Shown here: one piece after another, positions 13,961-21,402 of the stretch
How the letters are laid out: each line of letters starts with the position of its first letter
Position numbering within the stretch: the first letter of the stretch is position 1
Assembly (NCBI GenBank): GCA_043820265.1
Contig: JBDREA010000123.1
Coordinates: forward strand, 1 to 23,360
Reading direction: 5' to 3'
Length of the DNA: 23,360 nt
DNA from: JBDREA01 sp043820265
Lineage (GTDB): Archaea > Altiarchaeota > Altiarchaeia > IMC4 > JBDREA01
The notes under the pieces: generated by a model
What the model saw: the letters and a program-made list of their open reading frames with translations, nothing else
Databases searched by the model: none
Told to the model about the DNA's origin: nothing
Program-made: the position numbers and the translations under genes

Positions 13961-15448
13961 ATGGATTTTTCCCTTTTTCATAGGAGAATACTAGCTGCGC
14001 TCATTGTTTTATCCATGCTGTTTCTTTTTTCCACCACTGTATCAGCCGGAGACAAGTGTAAAGACCCATGCATTCTTACTGCCGGCTGTCAGGGAAGCCA
14101 CCCCGAAGCCCCCTACAACTGCGACGGCCGATGCGTTCCAAAGGGCTTCGACTACGGAGACTGCGGGGGGATGATCGAACCCTATGGAGGATACTGCGAG
14201 GAATGCGATCAAGGATGCCCCCGAGCGGACGGTCCGGGCCAGCCCTGCGAAGGAAGAGACTTCGCACCCTTCATATGCCAGGAGGATTGGGCTATCGACA
14301 GATGCCGGCCCCGAGGCTATGACCACGGCTGCTGCGGTGATGCCCAAGGGCACTTCGCAAATGGGAACGGCGTATGCGAGGGATGCGATCTCGGGTGCCC
14401 CCACGTGAATGAAACAGTATTCTACTGGATGGGAAACAACTTTAACTGCTCAGAGGAGGCCCCCTATAAGTGTTTCGATGACTCTTACGCCATCCTCCAG
14501 GGGATCGGCATGACCGGAGTCTGCCAGCCATTCGGCTACGACAACGGATGCTGCGGAGGAATCACCTGCGTAGAACACGACTCCGACAACGACTGCGTGC
14601 CAGACGAAATAGACAACTGCCCTTCCATCAAGAACAACAACCAAAGCGACTTAGACAGCGACTGCAAAGGGGACGTCTGCGACAAAGACATGGACAACGA
14701 CGGAGTCTCAAACGAAGACGAAGGAGACCAAAACGGCGACGGACAATACGAATTCGCGAAAGACGTAGACAACGACGGAATAATCGAATACGGAGACTAC
14801 GAAGAAGACGGCACCATCGATGAAGAGAAGGCAAGTTCGACCCACATGGCCACATGTGACACGGACGGAAACGGCATACCAGACGGCATAGACCGCGCAT
14901 TCGAGGGTGTATACGGTCTGATGCTGGCTCTCATGGGCTTCATAGCCTCGTTTTTCATCGTATATGACGGACTAAAATACGTTTCCGCAGACAGCCCGAA
15001 GGAAAGGGCAAGCGCCAAAGCAAGCCTACTTTACATCTTACTTGGACTAGTAATCTTTCTCATTGCCCAACCTCTCGTAGGTTACCTTTTAGCCACTACG
15101 AGCACCACCTGTGAGGTGGGTTTGGCGACAACCTGTCAGATAAGCGACAAAACAGAAATCATTTACCCCTTGGAAGACGACAACTTCGTTTTGGGAAGAG
15201 AAGTCACATTTGCGGCAGCCACCGAATTCGGAAAAGACCCCGCATCCTATGAATGGCTTGCTTACTGGATCTGCGACGCTGACGTGTCAGACTGCCAGAG
15301 CAGCTTAAGTTGGGTTAAAATAGGAAATTCATCGTATTTCACCAATAATACCCTGCAGCCGGCTAAACACTTAGTCAACCTAACAGTAGCCTACCAGCAG
15401 GGTGGAATCGGAAGAGACTCCGTAGTATTCGGGGTGTCGCCCCCGTAA
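13961..15448 (+). CDS. chimeric surface protein: Cys-rich repeats, TSP3-like Ca2+ repeats, pilin-like hairpin, C-terminal beta-domain
   Basis: The protein has 495 residues. A signal peptide (1-29, ending VSAG) is followed by about three Cys-rich repeats with the pattern C-x-P-x-G-[FY]-D-x-G-x-C-[CG] and CD-x-GCP (units near 58-90, 115-148 and 188-205). Residues 207-312 hold thrombospondin type 3-like Asp-rich repeats (DSDNDCVPDEIDNCPS, DKDMDNDGVS, DVDNDGIIE, DTDGNGIPDGID), which bind Ca2+ in known families. Two TM helices follow (about 315-338 and 354-378) joined by the loop ADSPKERASAK (343-353), the same signature as the locus pilins. Residues 390-495 look like a single Ig/PKD-type beta domain (YPLEDDNFVLGREVTF). 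The protein would place large folded domains outside the membrane on both sides of a pilin-like hairpin, and could be a tip adhesin or a minor pilin. It follows the ATPase gene and precedes another pilin-like gene. The domain calls are by pattern, and the function is unknown. Confidence 0.7.
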   Translation: MDFSLFHRRILAALIVLSMLFLFSTTVSAGDKCKDPCILTAGCQGSHPEAPYNCDGRCVPKGFDYGDCGGMIEPYGGYCEECDQGCPRADGPGQPCEGRDFAPFICQEDWAIDRCRPRGYDHGCCGDAQGHFANGNGVCEGCDLGCPHVNETVFYWMGNNFNCSEEAPYKCFDDSYAILQGIGMTGVCQPFGYDNGCCGGITCVEHDSDNDCVPDEIDNCPSIKNNNQSDLDSDCKGDVCDKDMDNDGVSNEDEGDQNGDGQYEFAKDVDNDGIIEYGDYEEDGTIDEEKASSTHMATCDTDGNGIPDGIDRAFEGVYGLMLALMGFIASFFIVYDGLKYVSADSPKERASAKASLLYILLGLVIFLIAQPLVGYLLATTSTTCEVGLATTCQISDKTEIIYPLEDDNFVLGREVTFAAATEFGKDPASYEWLAYWICDADVSDCQSSLSWVKIGNSSYFTNNTLQPAKHLVNLTVAYQQGGIGRDSVVFGVSPP

Positions 15449-15464
15449 CTTTAAATGTCATAAC

Positions 15465-15473
15465 CTATAATAA
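15465..15473 (+). promoter_or_regulatory. possible promoter box CTATAATAA before the Cys-rich pilin-like gene
   Basis: An exact copy of the nonamer before the chimeric surface gene lies 45 nt before ATG 15519, within a 70-nt gap. A start about 25 nt downstream would leave a leader of about 20 nt. This may be an internal promoter that lets pilin-like subunits be made separately. Confidence 0.35.
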
Positions 15474-15518
15474 CAAGGAAATCCATATCCCATACACTAA
15501 CACAAATTAAATAGAAAA

Positions 15519-16082
15519 ATGAAGGCTCCCAAATCAAAAACCAGATATTGCCTCTTCTTTTTTCTGCTTATAACCTTACTGTTCAGCCAGTCAGCTGCAG
15601 CTCAAGGAACCACGATGGCAGATTTCTGCGAAGCCCTCTACATCATCGCAGGATTCCTCGCATCCGTTATGATTGTGATCCAGGGATTAAGGTGGGTCAT
15701 GTCCGACACACCGCAGGACCGGATGGAAGCCAAAAAGGGGATAATGTACGTATTAATCGGTCTACTAGTCGTATACATGGCCGCGATCCTTGTAAGCGTG
15801 CTATACTGTAGGACCATCCAAGGCTATGATGAGAACTGTCCCGACGGCCCAGACTGTTCCATCGACTGCAGCTTGACAGCGATAGGTGGATGCACGGTAA
15901 ATGTGGTAACAACAGCCAGCGAATATTGTGATAATATTTGTGCCAATGGTGGAACATGTGTGACCACAGCAGCTGCCTGCACTGGTGGTGCTCCTGCTGG
16001 AACTGTCAGCCCAGACGCCGAAGCCAACAACCGCTGCGTGGATGATAACGGGGCTGGTTTCGTCTGTTGCTGCGCACCATAA
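15519..16082 (+). CDS. small two-TM pilin-like protein with Cys-rich C-terminal domain
   Basis: The protein has 187 residues. A signal peptide ends near SAAAQG (about 29). TM helices lie at about 36-57 and 72-95, joined by VMSDTPQDRMEAKKG, the same proline-arginine-lysine loop found in the VirB2-like pilin (720) and the chimera (13961). The C-terminal 90 residues carry 13 cysteines, ending VCCCAP, with Gly, Ala and Thr spacers. This suggests a compact disulfide-bonded or metal-binding external domain. A classical VirB2 pilin lacks such a domain, so this may be a minor, tip or cell-contact pilin. It is separated by only 13 nt from the seryl-tRNA synthetase gene downstream. The topology is firm and the role is inferred. 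Confidence 0.65.
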   Translation: MKAPKSKTRYCLFFFLLITLLFSQSAAAQGTTMADFCEALYIIAGFLASVMIVIQGLRWVMSDTPQDRMEAKKGIMYVLIGLLVVYMAAILVSVLYCRTIQGYDENCPDGPDCSIDCSLTAIGGCTVNVVTTASEYCDNICANGGTCVTTAAACTGGAPAGTVSPDAEANNRCVDDNGAGFVCCCAP

Positions 16083-16095
16083 AATCTAATCTAGA

Positions 16096-17367
16096 ATGCT
16101 AGAGATAAAGTTTGTCAGAGAGAATCCCGAAAAAGTAAGAGAAAACCTTGCCCGAAGGGGGGACAAGGAAGTACTGAGACAGTTCGATGAATTGTTGGCT
16201 GCCGACGAGGAATGGAGAAAGACCCAGGCCGAAGTCAATGAGCTAAGGCAAAGCAGAAACACCCTTTCTGCCGAAATAAACCAAGAAAAAAAGAAGGGAA
16301 AAGACGTTTCCACACTCCTTAAGAAAGCCAAGGATTTGCCAGGCCAGATAAAAGAAAAAGAGAAGGCAATATCCGATTTGCGCGAGAAAGCCGACAAACT
16401 GCTTCTAAGAATCCCAAACCTGCTCCACGAAACTGTCCCCTCAGGCGTTGGAGAAGAAGACAACACCGAACTTCGTATCTGGGGTGAAAAGAAGAAATTC
16501 GGTTTCAAACTGAAAAGCCACCAGGAACTGGCACTTTCCCTTGGCGTCGTCGACTTCGAGCGGGCAGTGAAGATATCTGGCGCAGGATTCTATTTTCTGA
16601 AAGGCGATCTTGCTCTGATGGATTTGTCTTTGCAGAGATTGGCAGTCGATATTCTAGTGCAAAAAGGATACACTCTCATCGAACCGCCACTGATGATGCG
16701 GCGTTCACCTTATGAGGGAGTGACCGACCTCGCAGACTTTGAAAACGTAATGTATAAAATCCAAGACGACGACCAATACCTAATCGCCACAAGCGAACAC
16801 CCAATGGCTGCGATGCACGGAAAAGAAATATTTGAAACAAACGAGTTACCCCTCAAATACTGCGGGATATCCCCTTGCTTTAGAAGGGAGATAGGAAAGC
16901 ACGGAGTAGACGAACGCGGCCTCTTTCGCGTTCACCAATTCGATAAAATCGAACAATTCATTTTCTCAAAACCCGACGACTCCTGGAAATTCCACGAAGA
17001 ACTTTTAGCAAACGCCGAAGACCTCATAAAAAAGCTTGAAGTCCCCTACAAGGTAGTAAATGTCTGCACCGGAGACATTGGAACGGTCGCGGCAAAAAAA
17101 TACGACATCGAAGGATGGAGCCCCAGAGAAGAGAAATACATAGAACTCATGAGCTGCTCGAACTGCACCAGCTACCAGGCCACCCGTTTGTCCATTAAGG
17201 TGAGGGCGGGGCAAGAAAAGGAATACGTCCACACACTCAACAGCACGATGGTCGCCACCTCAAGGATGCTCAGGCTGATAATTGAAAACTACCAGACAAA
17301 GGAGGGTCAAGTAGAAATTCCCAAAGCATTGCAACCCTACATGGGGGGGCAAAAAAAGATAGTATAA
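16096..17367 (+). CDS. serS: seryl-tRNA synthetase
   Basis: The protein has 423 residues, the normal length for the common SerRS. It charges tRNA-Ser with serine in the cytoplasm. It has an N-terminal helical hairpin that binds the tRNA long arm (about 30-105, Lys/Glu-rich coiled coil), then the class II core: motif 2 starts at C261-F-R-R, followed by RGLFRVHQFDKIEQF, and motif 3 is at LNSTMVATSRMLRLIIEN (381-398). The C-terminal end PYMGGQKKIV is typical. It belongs to the widespread bacterial/archaeal/eukaryal form, not the rare methanogen SerRS with an extra zinc domain. It starts only 13 nt after the last pilin-like gene with no terminator between, so read-through from the apparatus promoters is likely. 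Confidence 0.95.
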   Translation: MLEIKFVRENPEKVRENLARRGDKEVLRQFDELLAADEEWRKTQAEVNELRQSRNTLSAEINQEKKKGKDVSTLLKKAKDLPGQIKEKEKAISDLREKADKLLLRIPNLLHETVPSGVGEEDNTELRIWGEKKKFGFKLKSHQELALSLGVVDFERAVKISGAGFYFLKGDLALMDLSLQRLAVDILVQKGYTLIEPPLMMRRSPYEGVTDLADFENVMYKIQDDDQYLIATSEHPMAAMHGKEIFETNELPLKYCGISPCFRREIGKHGVDERGLFRVHQFDKIEQFIFSKPDDSWKFHEELLANAEDLIKKLEVPYKVVNVCTGDIGTVAAKKYDIEGWSPREEKYIELMSCSNCTSYQATRLSIKVRAGQEKEYVHTLNSTMVATSRMLRLIIENYQTKEGQVEIPKALQPYMGGQKKIV

Positions 17368-17387
17368 TAGAAGACAAAAATACTCTT

Positions 17388-17924
17388 TCACTCGCTGATG
17401 CAGTCTGCACAAAGAAGCCTACCCCTTCCGCTCGAAAGGTTCTCTGAGTAGTTGCCGCATTCCTCGCATTCGCCGGTGATCCTGCCTTCCCCGACGTTTG
17501 AGATGTCAGATATGTTCCATTTGCTTTTTTCCTCGATCAATAGATGCAAGGCGGGTTCAACTTTTGTGATGTCAAAGTCAGAGATTATCCCGACAATGTT
17601 ATCCGAATCCATAACCACCAACCGACGGATGTTTTCGTTTCTCATAATCCTTGCGGCCTCGTCGATGTCCTCATCAGGCCCTATCGTGATAAGGGGGCTC
17701 GCCATCGAAGCAGAAACGGGCGTTTTTTTCGGGTCCTCCCTTTCTGCTACGATCTTACAGATAATGTCTCTTTCGGTGACGATTCCTACACCTTTTGTTC
17801 CATCCATAACTAAGACGGAATCGATGTCATGCTCCTTCATGAGCTCTGCTGCCACCTGTACGCTGTCTTTTGGGCTGATGCAAATAACGCCCTTAGTCAT
17901 CACATCCCCAACTCTAATCTCCAT
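17388..17924 (-). CDS. CBS-domain pair protein with C-terminal zinc ribbon
   Basis: The protein has 178 residues. Two CBS motifs form a Bateman module: VGDVMTKGVICISPKDSV with VTERDI (about 5-58) and a second around SPLITIGPDEDIDEAARIM with ISDFDI (about 74-120). Such pairs bind adenine nucleotides and sense energy or ligand state. A C-terminal zinc ribbon follows: C153-E-E-C156 and C172-A-D-C175. CBS pairs with a small zinc ribbon are common in archaea. No partner protein is indicated, and the convergent serS is 20 nt away. The start at 17924 is supported by a purine-rich GAGGGT about 7 nt upstream. The ligand and target are unknown. Confidence 0.85.
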   Translation of the reverse strand: MEIRVGDVMTKGVICISPKDSVQVAAELMKEHDIDSVLVMDGTKGVGIVTERDIICKIVAEREDPKKTPVSASMASPLITIGPDEDIDEAARIMRNENIRRLVVMDSDNIVGIISDFDITKVEPALHLLIEEKSKWNISDISNVGEGRITGECEECGNYSENLSSGRGRLLCADCISE

Positions 17925-18008
17925 TTGTAAACCCTCTTTTTAAAACTGAAGGTTATTACTCTTGGCGACATAAAAATAGGACGCTTTCCTAAAAGAAAAA
18001 AAATCAAA
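17925..18008. promoter_or_regulatory. divergent promoter region between the CBS gene and tgtA
   Basis: This is an 84-nt gap between divergent genes. TTTTTAAAA near 17937-17945 could be the box A for the CBS gene with a very short leader. CATAAAAATA near 17969-17978 sits about 35 nt before the tgtA start at 18009, fitting a nearly leaderless transcript. There is no ribosome site before tgtA. The boxes are placed by position and composition only. Confidence 0.4.
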
Positions 18009-19739
18009 ATGAATTCTCTCGCAACATTTGACATAAAACAAAAAGACCTAGCGGGTCGGATTGGAAACCTTGAGCTTAACGGAAAAAAGCTGGAGACCCC
18101 AATCCTTCTACCAGTATATCATCCCGGAAAACCAACAATCCCTCTTTCTGAACTACAAAGCGAATTCAAGCTTAAGGCATTGATGACCAACGCCTACATG
18201 CTGTTAAAAGACGAGAAGGTATCTGAGAAGGTAAAAAAGAAAGGACTACACAAATTCCTCAACTTTCCCGGATTAATAGCAACCGATTCAGGAAGCTTCC
18301 AGCTCATGACCTATGGAGCAGTCCAAACAAATAACCGAGAGATCATAGATTTCGAGGAAAAGATAGGCTCAGACATCGGAAGCTTTCTAGACATACCATC
18401 CCTGCCGGACGCATTCAAGCCTAGAGCGGCAGAACAGATGGCTGAAACACTTAAACGCGCCAAAGAAGCGGTTTCAGCGAAATTTTTAGTTAACGCAGGC
18501 GTCCAAGGGGCAAAGTACCTCGACCTAAGAAAAAAATGCGCTCAAGAGCTTTCAGGTGATTTCCAGCTTCTCGCAGTCGGAGGCATCGTCAAATTAATGG
18601 AGGATTACAGATTCGCTGAATTAGTCGACGTGATTGCCACAGTAAAAAAGAACATCCCCACAGACAGGATAGTGCACGCATTTGGTCTAGGCCACCCGAT
18701 GGTCTTCTCATTAGCTGCGGCTCTCGGATGCGACATCTTTGATTCGGCCGCCTACGCTCTTTTCGCACAACAAGACAGATACATGACTTCCACGGGGACA
18801 AAGCATCTTGAAGAGCTGGATTATCTACCTTGTTCATGCCCTGTTTGCTCCAAGCATGGTCTAGAACTGAAATCGATAGGGAAAGATGAAAGGATAAAAG
18901 AACTCGCCCGCCACAACCTCTATGTCTCCTTTGAAGAGATTCGTAGAGTCAAGCAGGCGACCCGGGAGGGGAACCTCTGGGAGCTCGTCGCCCTTCGAGC
19001 CCGAAGCCACCCCGCTCTAATGGGTGCATTAAAGGCTCTCGAAAAACACACTCCATGGATGGCCGAACTAGACCCAATCTCAAAAGGGAGCCCGCTTTAT
19101 CACACAGGCGAAGAAACCAGCTACCGCCCCGAAGTATTAAATGCGAAAAAACGCCTTGAGAGGGTGGGCTCAGAAAACATCCAGCAACTACCGTTCTTTG
19201 GCGGAGTTCCCTTAGAGGTCTCCGACCTTTATCCATTCGGTTCGGCGTTTCTCCCACAAGAAGATGAGCAGTTCCCCCAGGAAGCAAGGATCACAGACCT
19301 GCAAAAGATTCGCGCCATAGCGGACTACCAATTTGGAAAAGGAGCCGGAGAATTGATCCCCGACAAGGTCAGGATCAAAAAAAGCAGGAAGACAAAGAGG
19401 ATCCGCTGGATATATCTGGACAAAGAGATGATAGCATCTGTTCGGGCAAGCGATCACATCATCCTTCCAAAACAACGGCTGGCTGAAAAACTCCTAGAAG
19501 AATTCAAGACTCCAAAACTCCGAGTCATCCTTCAAGACGATAAAGAAGCAATCGACTACGTAAAGGAGGGACTCTCAGTTTTTTGCAAATTCGTAAAAGA
19601 CGTCGACCCAGAACTCCGATGCCAAGACGAATGCCTGATCGTAGACGAAAAAGACAACCTCCTAAAGATAGGGACGCTAGCCCTCAGCCCAAAAGAAATC
19701 AAAGACTTCAACCGGGGGATGGCAGTGAGGGTTCGATAA
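18009..19739 (+). CDS. tgtA: archaeosine tRNA-guanine transglycosylase
   Basis: The protein has 576 residues, the size of archaeal TGT. It exchanges guanine-15 in the D-arm of tRNA for preQ0, the first step of archaeosine formation. The catalytic TIM-barrel domain shows ATDSGSFQ with D93 as proposed acid/base, LAVGGIVKL (substrate loop), HAFGLGHP, and FDSA with D245 as the expected nucleophile. The zinc site is C275-S-C277-P-V-C280 with H302. A linker domain follows, and the C-terminal 80 residues form a PUA RNA-binding domain with FVKDVDPELR.QDECLIVD and FNRGMAVRVR. Catalytic and PUA domains in one chain mark the archaeal enzyme, making this the best lineage marker in the window. It ends 5 nt before the stop of the convergent PurM-like gene. 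Confidence 0.93.
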   Translation: MNSLATFDIKQKDLAGRIGNLELNGKKLETPILLPVYHPGKPTIPLSELQSEFKLKALMTNAYMLLKDEKVSEKVKKKGLHKFLNFPGLIATDSGSFQLMTYGAVQTNNREIIDFEEKIGSDIGSFLDIPSLPDAFKPRAAEQMAETLKRAKEAVSAKFLVNAGVQGAKYLDLRKKCAQELSGDFQLLAVGGIVKLMEDYRFAELVDVIATVKKNIPTDRIVHAFGLGHPMVFSLAAALGCDIFDSAAYALFAQQDRYMTSTGTKHLEELDYLPCSCPVCSKHGLELKSIGKDERIKELARHNLYVSFEEIRRVKQATREGNLWELVALRARSHPALMGALKALEKHTPWMAELDPISKGSPLYHTGEETSYRPEVLNAKKRLERVGSENIQQLPFFGGVPLEVSDLYPFGSAFLPQEDEQFPQEARITDLQKIRAIADYQFGKGAGELIPDKVRIKKSRKTKRIRWIYLDKEMIASVRASDHIILPKQRLAEKLLEEFKTPKLRVILQDDKEAIDYVKEGLSVFCKFVKDVDPELRCQDECLIVDEKDNLLKIGTLALSPKEIKDFNRGMAVRVR

Positions 19740-19744
19740 TAGAT

Positions 19745-20539
19745 CTATTCAACCTCTCCAATCTCCTCCAATTTAATTTTCCTTTTCTCACAAACCTTTT
19801 TAATTTTTTCAAATTCCTCTTTCTCAACACACAATATGAAGTTATCGAGGTTTCTTGTTAGGGAGAACGGGATTTTTTCTTTTAGGAGGATCTTCTTTTT
19901 GCTTTTTGTTTCCATCTCGTAGACGACCGAAACCAATCCACCTTTCGTCACATCCTTTGCGGCGTTGATCTTTATCCCATTCTTTAAGATCTCAAACCAA
20001 CAGGAAAACAGTTTCTTCGCCTTTTCTATCCTATCGTCCTCTTCACCCCAAATAGGTTCGCCAAGCACACATACTAAATCTCCTTTTTTTGCACCATCAT
20101 CCCGAATCGGTTCATTAACTATCAACTCTCCAATCACTGTCACCGTTACCTGCGGCTCAACATCCTCGAATTTCGTGTTCCCCCCGAGGATCGGAATCTC
20201 CAAAGACAAAGCCTGCCTCTTCAAAGACTCAGCCATCTCCTCAACCTCCTCCCTTTCCCCCATCAACGTATCAAGGGCAAACAACGGTTTTCCTCCCTTA
20301 ACGACAACATCAGTTGAAGCGTGAATCAAAGCGGAGCGAAACGCGATGCGAGCACAATAGGGGCCGTCAACTGATGCGACGAGCTTCTTTTTTCCGAACT
20401 CAACACAGCAGGCGTCATCCCAATCGGCGATTCCGAGAAGAGGATCCAAATCACCTACTTTATCCATGTCGGAAAACAAATCTCTAAGCCAATCAATCGA
20501 TGTCACATATCGTTCGATCAGATCGGTTTTCTCAGCCAT
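19745..20539 (-). CDS. PurM/AIR-synthase-superfamily protein
   Basis: The 264-residue protein has the two-domain layout of the PurM/ThiL/HypE/SelD ATP-using superfamily. The N-terminal domain carries an acidic nucleotide/Mg site (ADWDDACC, about 38-45), then STDVVVKGGKPLFALDTLMG, the counterpart of the family's D-x-x-x-x-G-G-x-P segment, then LGGNTKFED. The C-terminal domain carries GDLVCVLG and DVTKGGLVSVVYEM, with the conserved glycine pair. It is shorter than PurM (about 340), ThiL (about 320) and SelD, and resembles the 'AIR synthase-related' archaeal group. The substrate is unknown. GGGGATGAT just before the ATG at 20539 serves as ribosome site. It follows the SDR gene by 13 nt on the same strand, so it is probably co-transcribed with it. 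Confidence 0.75.
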   Translation of the reverse strand: MAEKTDLIERYVTSIDWLRDLFSDMDKVGDLDPLLGIADWDDACCVEFGKKKLVASVDGPYCARIAFRSALIHASTDVVVKGGKPLFALDTLMGEREEVEEMAESLKRQALSLEIPILGGNTKFEDVEPQVTVTVIGELIVNEPIRDDGAKKGDLVCVLGEPIWGEEDDRIEKAKKLFSCWFEILKNGIKINAAKDVTKGGLVSVVYEMETKSKKKILLKEKIPFSLTRNLDNFILCVEKEEFEKIKKVCEKRKIKLEEIGEVE

Positions 20540-20552
20540 ATCATCCCCAACT

Positions 20553-21314
20553 CTAATGACGAATTATTCCTCCATCAACCAAAAGCGTTTGGCCGGTGAT
20601 GTGGTCTGAAGATACAAAAAAACCAACCGCTTTGGCAATGTCATCGGCTGTCGCGAACTCTTTAAGGGCTGCTTTATCCCTGAGTTTGTCCAATTTTTCC
20701 TTTGAAAGATCTTTTAGGAGGTCGGTTTCCGGGACCGGACCCGGAGCCACGCAGTTAACTTTTATCCCTTTCACTCCGAGTTCGACTGCTAAAGTCTTCG
20801 TCAAAGAAATAACTCCTGCCTTAGACGCCCCATAATGACTTCCCGCATGGGATGCGTCAAGTCCAGCCATCGAGGAAATATTTACGATGTATCCCTTAAC
20901 CCCATTATCGATCATCATCTTGGCCGCAGCTTTAGCACAAAGAAAGGAACCCGTCAAATTGACGTCAACCACCTTCCTCCACTCCTCCTCTGGCAATTCG
21001 TGAGTGGGTGTTCCAGGTTTGAAGGGATAGACCCCTGCATTATTTACTAATATGTTGATGGAGCCGAATCTTTTTTTGACCTCATCAAACATTGACTCGA
21101 CCTCTGCCGAATCGGAAACATCTGCTTGGATTGCTAACGCATCAAATCCTCTCTTCATAATTTCAGCAACTACTTCCTCTGCATTACCTCTACTTTTTTC
21201 GCAGGAATGATTCACTACAATATTAAATCCAAGTTCTGCAAGATGTAAAGCTATCGCCTTCCCTAGACCCCTCCCACCCCCCGTAACTAGGGCAGTTTGA
21301 TTTTGATTTGCCAT
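20553..21314 (-). CDS. short-chain dehydrogenase/reductase (FabG-like)
   Basis: From ATG at 21314 the protein has 253 residues, the classical SDR length. The NAD(P) site is TGGGRGLG (11-18), NNAG is at 91-94, and the catalytic tetrad is N119, S148, Y161 and K165 (YGASK). PGPVPETDLL and the end GQTLLVDGG are standard. It is most like 3-oxoacyl-ACP reductases, but the family is broad and the substrate is not fixed by sequence. An in-frame ATG at 21353 would add 13 residues (MYQLIKRLHKWYD) ahead of the Rossmann fold and run into the promoter region, so 21314 is chosen. It is divergent from ilvC and heads a two-gene unit with the PurM-like protein. Confidence 0.88.
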   Translation of the reverse strand: MANQNQTALVTGGGRGLGKAIALHLAELGFNIVVNHSCEKSRGNAEEVVAEIMKRGFDALAIQADVSDSAEVESMFDEVKKRFGSINILVNNAGVYPFKPGTPTHELPEEEWRKVVDVNLTGSFLCAKAAAKMMIDNGVKGYIVNISSMAGLDASHAGSHYGASKAGVISLTKTLAVELGVKGIKVNCVAPGPVPETDLLKDLSKEKLDKLRDKAALKEFATADDIAKAVGFFVSSDHITGQTLLVDGGIIRH

Positions 21315-21325
21315 ATCATACCATT

Positions 21326-21354
21326 TGTGTAACCTTTTTATTAGTTGGTACACA
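21326..21354. promoter_or_regulatory. imperfect inverted repeat in the SDR/ilvC divergent promoter
   Basis: TGTGTAACC (21326-21334) and GGTACACA (21347-21354) form an imperfect inverted repeat spanning the region between the two divergent start codons, with an AT-rich centre (TTTTTATTA) that could contain the box A for the SDR gene. It is a candidate operator governing one or both directions. Confidence 0.35.
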
Positions 21355-21402
21355 AAAGCTTAGAGCACATTCAAACTAAAATTCATTTTCGGGGTGAACG
21401 AT

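Noticed and set aside
14548..14823. Arg-rich 91-residue plus-strand frame inside the chimeric surface gene
   Set aside because: It is the shifted reading of GAC/AAC-rich Ca2+ repeats, which yields Arg-rich strings. The in-frame protein has signal peptide, repeats and TM helices.
17893..20557. Identical 16-nt string (CATCCCCAACTCTAAT on the plus strand) at the start of the CBS gene and at the SDR/PurM-like junction
   Set aside because: One copy is coding (residues IRVGDV) and the other spans a stop codon and a ribosome site. Only 16 nt match with no flanking similarity, so coincidence is the simplest view.
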